A stretch of DNA of 64,000 nucleotides from Leguminivora glycinivorella (lineage: Eukaryota > Arthropoda > Insecta > Lepidoptera > Tortricidae): positions 13,119,141-13,183,140 of the forward strand of contig NC_062975.1 of the NCBI RefSeq assembly GCF_023078275.1, given 5' to 3'. Positions 57,821-64,000 of this stretch are shown piece after piece (position 1 is the stretch's first letter; every line of letters begins with the position of its first letter). Both the position numbers and the translations under genes were made by a program. The notes under the pieces are model-generated. The model searched no databases. It worked only from the letters and a program-made list of their open reading frames with translations, and was not told where the DNA came from.

Positions 57821-57861
57821 CTTTCCCAATTTATAGTTTTTGCAGATGATTTTTGTACTCG
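57528..57861. other. Single-copy spacer at the palindrome centre
   Basis: 334 bp between the inverted arms. It is mostly the integrase N-terminal coding region on the minus strand. The last 41 bp up to the right-arm start match nothing else in the window. Confidence 0.85.
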
Positions 57862-58654
57862 TGTATTCAGTAAATATGCTTTTGCAAGAGCCATGAAGAA
57901 GAAGGATTCAGCAACAGTTAAACATTGTTTTGAAAGCATATTTACTGAAGCCAACTCAGTTCCTCGTCATATCCAATCTGATAAAGGTACGGAATTCGTT
58001 TCAAAGGTGGTAAGAGATTATTTCAAAAGTAAAAATATTAATTATTATACCACTAATAACCCTGATATTAAAGCAAGTATAGTAGAAAGGTTCCAGAGAA
58101 CTCTTAAAACGAAAATGTGGCGTTACTTCACTCATAAGAATACATATAATTACATAAATGTTCTACAAGATCTTCTTTATTCTTACAACCACAGCTATCA
58201 TTCAAGCATAAAAATGTGTCCAGTTGATGTTAACTCTAATAATATTATGACTGTTTGGTGTAATTTATATGATCGCAATACAGATAGACAAATCTCACCA
58301 GAAACTGCAAAACTAAACGTAGGAGATCATGTTAGAATCACTAAATACAAACATATATTTCAAAAAGGTTACGAAAGTAATTGGAGTGATGAAATATTTA
58401 TAATTAATTCAATTATTAAAAGATCTCCTCGGATTGTTTATACACTAAGGGATTTGGAAGGCGAACGCATAATTGGGACGTTTTATTCAAAAGAAATACA
58501 AAAAGTAACTTACCTCCCCTCCAACGAGTATAAAATTGATAAAATATTACGTTCACGTCGAGTTGCTGGCAGAAAGGAAATACTAGTGAAGTGGCAAGGT
58601 TATCCTAATAAATTTAATTCTTGGATACCTGAATCAAGCTTAAAGAAAATATGA
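57862..58654 (+). pseudogene. Integrase lacking its N-terminus, right arm
   Basis: Inverted copy that begins in the middle of the catalytic core (first in-frame ATG at 57893). It has the second Asp (IQSDKGTEF), the Glu (SIVERFQRT) and an intact chromodomain, but not the first catalytic Asp, which is in the single-copy spacer. It preserves the empty Helitron target (A58412/T58413). Confidence 0.87.
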
Positions 58655-59426
58655 GTGATAATAGCTTTTATTTAACTTTGTTAAGTAATAGTTCATCCGA
58701 TTATTACACAGATAATACGACTGCACATTTTTTAACAAAATTACCAAAGACCATTAAATTGGATGGAGAATGGGTAGTTGGTTTGGTGGAATTTCAATAC
58801 CCTTGTTCTATGTATAATGTACAAGAGCATGAAAACATAATTTATATAAAGAAAAAGTGTTTTCGCCTGCTGACAAGACTTCAAAAATTGTGGATATAAA
58901 AGCTCATATACCAGCCACTACTTACGATAATATAGATCACTTTCTTCAAGCGTTTAATGAAAACCCTCAGTTAAAAAATAATGTTAAATTTCGTTATGAT
59001 GAACTAACAAAAATGATAGGAGTAACAACATCAAATAAAGATATCACTTCTATCATAACAACTCCAATACTAAGTCTTCAAATGGGTTTTAAACCAAGAA
59101 CAAATTTGAAACAAATCACATTGGGAAAAAACCCAGCAAATTTATATTTAGGTTTACCATCTCAAATATTTGTTTATACAGATATCATTCATCCACAAGT
59201 AGTTGGAGATGTTATAACATCGTTACTTAGAATAATACCTTTAGATCCAACTAAGTTCATTTATGGAGCTTATAAAACACATATTTTCTCACCTGCTCAC
59301 TATGTACCAGTTTTACGAAGAGAGTTTGATACAATTGAAATAGATATAAGAACAACAACCGGTGTCAGAGTACCATTTCAATTTGGGTCTTCTTGCGTGA
59401 AACTACACTTTCAACGTGTAAAATGA
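58651..59426 (+). pseudogene. Penton-like minor capsid gene with frameshift, right arm
   Basis: Same gene as 46089-46865, but a run of five A (58852-58856) stands where the left arm has six. The first frame ends at 58899 and the rest is open from 58857 in another frame. Everything else matches the left copy. A single homopolymer difference could be a real mutation or a sequencing error. Confidence 0.88.
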
Positions 59427-59848
59427 TGTATAACAGATCATCAACCTCTTGTCCTTACGAACATTATTATTCACACCAAGCCGGCTCTGGTGTAGGAATT
59501 GTCTATAAGGGAGTTCCATATCAAAGAGGACATGGTATAGGCAGTTTTTTGGGAGGACTATTTAGATCCGTACTCCCTTTATTATCTAGTGGTTTAAGAA
59601 CCATTGGAAAAGAAACTTTAGGAGCAGGAGTTGGACTCTTATCTGATATGGTAAATGCTCGCCCTATAGACAGTTCCATACGATCACGATTCAAGGAAGC
59701 AAGTGCAAACCTGAAAAGAAAGGCCGATGAAAAAATTGATTCCCTTATGTCAGGATCTGGGTATAAAATGTCCAATAAAAGAAGGGAACCGCTCATTGCT
59801 CTAAAAGCATCGCGACGAAGAGGAAGTAAAAAAATAAAAAAGATATAA
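59423..59848 (+). CDS. Glycine-rich core/minor protein, right arm
   Basis: Identical at the protein level to the left-arm copy (GIGSFLGGLFRSVLPLLSSG, basic tail). It overlaps the penton stop by ATGA. Its stop codon is inside TATAAATA, which also stands 24 bp before the hexon ATG. Confidence 0.68.
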   Translation: MMYNRSSTSCPYEHYYSHQAGSGVGIVYKGVPYQRGHGIGSFLGGLFRSVLPLLSSGLRTIGKETLGAGVGLLSDMVNARPIDSSIRSRFKEASANLKRKADEKIDSLMSGSGYKMSNKRREPLIALKASRRRGSKKIKKI

Positions 59849-59874
59849 ATAACGATATATTTTCAAACTAAATA

Positions 59875-61185
59875 ATGTCATTTTTACATAATCATTCATG
59901 TGAGTGTGCGAAATCTGAATTAGATATATTTGCCCTTCCATCAACTCAAACAAGCATTGAAAGCGGACAGTGGATTCATTATAAACAAATTTCATCTTTA
60001 AGCGATGACGGTCCAATCGAATTTCAAGTACCTGGATCAGGTGATGACTACATAGATCTATCACACACAATGATACACATTACTGCTAAAGTGTTGAACC
60101 AAGATGGTACTAAATTAAAAGCAGATGCTGCAGTTGGACCCACCAATAACTGGTTACATTCTCTTTTTAATCAACTTGATGTATATTTAAATCAAAAACT
60201 CATATCACCACCAAACAATACATATGCCTACCGTGCTTATATGGAAAATCTTCTCAACTACGGACCAGCAGCCAAAACAACTCATCTTACTTGTGGATTG
60301 TGGTATGAAGATACGCCGGGCTATATGGATACTGTTGACGTTAACAACAAAGGGTTTAACAAAAGGCTGGAATTTATCAAGGAGAGTAAGGAAGTAGAAA
60401 TGATTGGTCATTTACATGGTGATATATTTAATCAAGAGAAATTCTTAATAAATGGTGTAGAACTACGTATTAAGTTAGTTCGCTCAAAAGAATCATTCAA
60501 TCTTATTTGCCACCAAGATAAAAAATTCAAAGTACAAATAATGGATGCCAGCCTCATTGTAAGGAGAACGAGAATCAATCCTAGTGTTTTGTTAGCCCAT
60601 CAAAAAGTATTAGCCACAACAACTGCGAAGTACCCCATTACGAGGGCAGAAGTTAAGGTTCTCACAATACCAACGGGGGTTCAGGGTAAAACATTAGATA
60701 ATATATTTCTCGGACAAATTCCTAAAAGATGTATTATTGGATTTGTATCAAATTCAGGTTTTAATGGTAATTTAGCATTAAATCCGTTTAATTTTCAACA
60801 TTATAATATGAATTCATTTAGTTTGTTCGTAGATGGTCATGAAGTTCCTTCTAAAACATTACAACCTTCATTTAGTTCTGGTACAATAGCAGCAGCATAT
60901 CACACTCTATTTTCTGGAACTGGTATTCATTTCCATAACGAGGGTAATGGAATAAGCAGAACAGATTTTGGTCAAGGTTATTGTTTATTGTGTTTTGATT
61001 TAACTCCTGATTTATCTGCTAATTCAACTTCACACTGGAATCTTGTTAGACATGGTAGCGTTCGGATAGAAGTACGTTTTGATTCCGCTCTAACTAGTAC
61101 CATTAATTGTATTGTGTATGCAGAATTTGATAATATAATTGAAATAAATAAAAATCGTGATGTATCTGTAGATTACAATAGTTAA
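59875..61185 (+). CDS. Hexon-like major capsid protein, right arm
   Basis: 436 residues, open throughout. It differs from the left-arm copy by one residue (Gln for Pro near residue 38). The role and uncertainties are as for that copy. Confidence 0.78.
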   Translation: MSFLHNHSCECAKSELDIFALPSTQTSIESGQWIHYKQISSLSDDGPIEFQVPGSGDDYIDLSHTMIHITAKVLNQDGTKLKADAAVGPTNNWLHSLFNQLDVYLNQKLISPPNNTYAYRAYMENLLNYGPAAKTTHLTCGLWYEDTPGYMDTVDVNNKGFNKRLEFIKESKEVEMIGHLHGDIFNQEKFLINGVELRIKLVRSKESFNLICHQDKKFKVQIMDASLIVRRTRINPSVLLAHQKVLATTTAKYPITRAEVKVLTIPTGVQGKTLDNIFLGQIPKRCIIGFVSNSGFNGNLALNPFNFQHYNMNSFSLFVDGHEVPSKTLQPSFSSGTIAAAYHTLFSGTGIHFHNEGNGISRTDFGQGYCLLCFDLTPDLSANSTSHWNLVRHGSVRIEVRFDSALTSTINCIVYAEFDNIIEINKNRDVSVDYNS

Positions 61186-61191
61186 GAAACA

Positions 61192-61199
61192 TATAAATA
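61192..61199 (+). promoter_or_regulatory. TATA box of protease, right arm
   Basis: TATAAATA between the hexon stop and the protease ATG, mirrored in the left arm. Confidence 0.55.
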
Positions 61200-61279
61200 C
61201 CCCGTTCTCTTTAATTTATTTTATTTGGAATTCATCATTGTTTGCATGATCATCAATAATTTGTATATGTTACTTAACT

Positions 61280-61717
61280 ATGGATACTAAAGAAATTCAA
61301 TTTTGTATGAGGAAACTAAACCCATTGTTTAATTCAAATGTTTTTGCTGCCAACAAAATACCTATTCGGGTTAATCTACCTACCTTTATTGTCAGTAATT
61401 TGGACCCTGATTCAAAACCGGGTTCCCATTGGGTTGCTATACACATTGATGTAAATGGTGTAGGTGAATATTTTGACTCCTTTGGCAGGAAACCTTCCGG
61501 TTATCATAAGTCATTTCTAGATAGAAATACGAGACGGTGGTTTTACAATAATAAATCACTTCAAAACCATTTCACTTCTGTTTGTGGTGAATATTGTTTA
61601 GTTTATTTGTATTTTAAGTTTCATGGAAAATCTATGAAACATATGCTTAACTTGTTTTCTGATAATTCTTTATGTAATGATCTAGTATTACGAAATATGT
61701 TTAAGACCTTTTTGTGA
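61280..61717 (+). CDS. Adenain-type cysteine protease, right arm
   Basis: 145 residues with the His, Asp and Cys motifs intact. Five T (61709-61713) stand where the left arm has six, so it ends two residues earlier and differs in the last residue. AATAAA follows the stop at once (61718-61723). Confidence 0.87.
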   Translation: MDTKEIQFCMRKLNPLFNSNVFAANKIPIRVNLPTFIVSNLDPDSKPGSHWVAIHIDVNGVGEYFDSFGRKPSGYHKSFLDRNTRRWFYNNKSLQNHFTSVCGEYCLVYLYFKFHGKSMKHMLNLFSDNSLCNDLVLRNMFKTFL

Positions 61718-61953
61718 AATAAATAAAAATACGTGTACTGGTAATAATGATTTTTATTTTGAATTCTCACATAGTAACCTTTATAAAACTACAGACATTT
61801 GACACCATTTTATTTCTTATTTATTTTGTTTGGAATGTGAAACAATGCAAAAGAATATCTTACAAGGAAATTTACTTAAATCATAAAAAGGAAAGATAAG
61901 AAATGTGAAACACTTTAACACTATCCTACTGCTATCGTTAAAAATTATATTTA

Positions 61954-62556
61954 TCACTGTTTCTTATTATCTATAAAATATTTTACACATGTGTCCTTAG
62001 AAGCTAATTGTTTTGTAATATTATATACAATATTTCGCGTATTTTGTAATTCCAAGTCGTCTTCCAACGCAAAATACTTCAGTCTGACGTCCGCGTGCTT
62101 CCAGTGTTCCGTGGCTGGGATGTTTTTGATTGTTTGCATATCATATATCTCTATTTTAATTAAGTGAGATGAATACGCCCCATCATCTTGTCCAGATGAT
62201 AAATTAGCCACGCCTTCTGGCGAACTTTTGCTTACATTCGAAGACCGTTTCAAGGTTTTACACTGCTTTTTAGGTCGTTCAAAGAAGCTGTCAATATTAT
62301 TTCCAGGACGTTTCTTTGCGAGGGCTTGCTTAACTTTGAAACCAGCTGTACCTTCCTCATCGGTTGAATCACCCTGATTTTCCGGGTAGTAATAGTTCTT
62401 GAAAGTATTTTCAGAGAACTGAAACAATGAAAGACAATATTTTAAAAACTATTAACAATTCTATTAATTAAATACAAAGAACACTAGACGAAACAATATT
62501 ATAAAAAGGCAATATGGGTTACAGTAATTTAAAAAGAAAAACATACTCACGTCCAT
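61954..62556 (-). CDS. Small spliced Polinton protein with PCNA-box-like motif, right arm
   Basis: Exon 1 is 62556-62551 (ATGGAC) and exon 2 is 62418-61954. The splice sites and protein are the same as in the left arm. The unbroken state of both copies shows no decay since duplication. Confidence 0.72.
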
Positions 62557-62689
62557 TGTTGGATCTGTCTATAAACACTTCACTTTTGAACGCACACTCC
62601 ACTTCTCTATATACCACACTAGATACAAGGAGCTCTGGTACAGAAGGCTGCCTCTACAGGAATACTTATTCAGCCTCGACTCTCTTTGG

Positions 62690-62697
62690 CTTTTATA
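62690..62697 (-). promoter_or_regulatory. TATA box of the small spliced gene, right arm
   Basis: TATAAAAG on the minus strand, mirror of 42817-42824. Confidence 0.6.
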
Positions 62698-63670
62698 CTC
62701 GTAATATGGTAGAGAGCAGGGGAACGTACCATAAATCTTGTTTCAACCAGTTCATCTTATACCTGAACGCAAACAATAAACTTTTTGTCATTTTACAATA
62801 CAATAAACATCTATAATAAAGCAACTAAGTTGTTACAATAATAAATTCAAGTCACAAGAATTACCGGTGCGTTAGTCTAAAACATGTTTACACCAGTTAA
62901 TGCTCTTTGTTAAATATGAATAGAAAGTATCATGCCTTGACATGTTCGTCGAAGGATCTCTTTACCCAAAACCCGAATTATTCAAATAAGCGGAAACAAT
63001 AAATATATATTATCTTTAAAAATGCACAAAAGACATTTTTATTCACATAGAATTAGCCTTAAACATGTTTTAACCGGTTCTCAGTTTCTCACGTCGTAAC
63101 AAGTTTATTGAAAGTATGCATTCTCTTAAACAATACACAAGTCATAAAAAATAATAATAGACATAGGTAAGTAAATTATTCAAAGAAGGTACAATAAATA
63201 AAGCAATTAAGCAAAAACGCAACTTCACAAAATTACCGAGGTTTATTCAGATACAAAACATTGAAATATATGTAAAAAAAAAAAAAGTTTGATAAGATGG
63301 GAAATTAACTTTTATTAAGACGTAATCAAAAAATTGACTTATTAATCATATGTACAAATTTGGTAATACAACAAAGAGATGTATGATAGAAATAGGTATA
63401 AGATATCATAAATATTCGAGAAAAAGAAAGATACGCTAGATAGGATCGTTAAGTTTAGGTATTTGGATAAACTTAAATGTAACTCAGAAGTTCTTAAGTT
63501 AAAACGTAATTATAATACATTTCATAAATACCTACATTTATAGAAATAAAAGTAAAAGTAGGTGAAACTCAGTTAGGTTTCATAAAGGTAAGTCTAGACT
63601 ACTTAGGTTAACTAAGAGTAGGTTTTAATTAAATTTGGTTAGGTTACGAATGGAAAAGTTAGGTATTTTA
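62698..63670. other. Outer non-coding part of right arm
   Basis: AT-rich, no gene. It corresponds to the terminal-repeat/regulatory region of a Polinton and is mirrored at 41841-42816. Confidence 0.5.
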
Positions 63671-63690
63671 ATTAGGTTAGGTTAGGTTAG
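63671..63690 (+). repeat. Telomere-like TTAGG run, right end
   Basis: Mirror copy of the left-end run, inside the right arm end. Confidence 0.85.
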
Positions 63691-63711
63691 AATCGCAATC
63701 CATATGATTAC

Positions 63712-64000
63712 AAAGTTATACTAAAAATTAATTATAAAATACCTATCAGTATGAGACACAAGGAAAAGGTGTACATGACACTGCCAGGTAGCTGGGTAGG
63801 GTAACAATGGTCTAGTCGAGGGAAATAATAAATATATTAAATCAAATTGTGATAGTTTTCAGAAGACATTTCGACCAAAAGACACCTCACTATTATGAAT
63901 AAATAATTGATGAGAGCTAAGAAATGAAAGCGTTGTAAGACATTTAATTATTTTCCTAATTATTGTTCCATGAGAACTTGATTACTTTGCCTTTTTAGGC
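63712..64000. other. Right flank of the palindromic Polinton
   Basis: Unique sequence with no gene. It starts AAAGTT, unlike the ACGAGG next to the left end. Confidence 0.5.

Larger units (their letters stand above)
41800..63711. mobile_element. Palindromic Polinton/Maverick (adintovirus-like) element
   Basis: The left arm (41800-47103 plus 56977-57527) and the right arm (57862-63711) are inverted copies of about 5.85 kb. They differ at only a handful of bases that I can find, including three in coding frames. A 334-bp spacer (57528-57861) is single copy. Each arm has the integrase, penton, core, hexon and protease genes plus one opposing small gene. Polintons normally also encode a protein-primed DNA polymerase B and a packaging ATPase; neither is in the window. 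A (TTAGG)n run lies about 20 bp inside each end. No matching 6-bp target duplication flanks the arms, so the ends may not be natural termini. A Helitron trimer splits the left arm. Confidence 0.88.

Noticed and set aside
57821..57858. FADD-like reverse-transcriptase motif on the + strand at the palindrome centre
   Set aside because: Only about fifteen codons, antisense to the region upstream of integrase, with no other RT block nearby. Chance similarity.

Overview
This is nuclear DNA of an arthropod, most probably a moth or butterfly. The sequence is AT-rich and intron-rich, and it carries short non-autonomous Helitrons, tRNA-derived SINEs and many foldback MITEs of types common in Lepidoptera. 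The short (TTAGG)n runs are the insect telomere motif. No species can be named from the sequence alone.

Positions 1-5.1 kb hold an almost complete Ty1/copia retrotransposon on the + strand. Its gag-pol frame is broken by one UGA in the reverse transcriptase, and its 5' LTR lies outside the window. It probably sits in an intron of the next gene. Positions 5.6-13.3 kb hold the first four coding exons (minus strand) of a secreted or membrane cadherin-like gene; the rest lies off the left edge. Positions 16.8-24.1 kb hold seven minus-strand exons of a secreted leucine-rich-repeat protein, with an N-terminal cysteine cap, 13 LRRs and a C-terminal cysteine cap; only the signal-peptide exon is missing. 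From 24.1 to 41.8 kb I see no convincing host gene, only repeats: foldback elements, SINE pieces, mini-Helitrons and perfect palindromes. Introns and intergenic DNA carry the same repeats.

The most interesting region is 41800-63711. It is a giant palindrome built from the capsid-gene module of a Polinton/Maverick (adintovirus-like) element. Two arms of about 5.85 kb, almost identical in sequence, face each other across a 334-bp single-copy spacer. Each arm carries, from centre to edge, integrase (C-terminal part), penton-like minor capsid protein, a small glycine-rich core protein, a hexon-like major capsid protein and an adenain-type cysteine protease. Facing these is a small spliced gene with a PCNA-binding-like motif. 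Neither the protein-primed DNA polymerase nor the packaging ATPase is present. The arrangement resembles a snap-back defective genome that became integrated, although an inverted-duplication or assembly origin must be excluded.

The left arm is also split inside the integrase gene by a 9873-bp insertion made of three head-to-tail copies of one non-autonomous Helitron (3506, 3396 and 2971 bp). Every junction reads CTAG directly followed by TCTATATAAT. The insertion lies exactly between A and T of the target, and the right arm keeps the uninterrupted site. This is close to a textbook footprint of rolling-circle transposition producing a concatemer. The Helitron units are themselves built of sub-repeats, roughly 140-bp palindromes and hundreds of small GGCC-stem hairpins.
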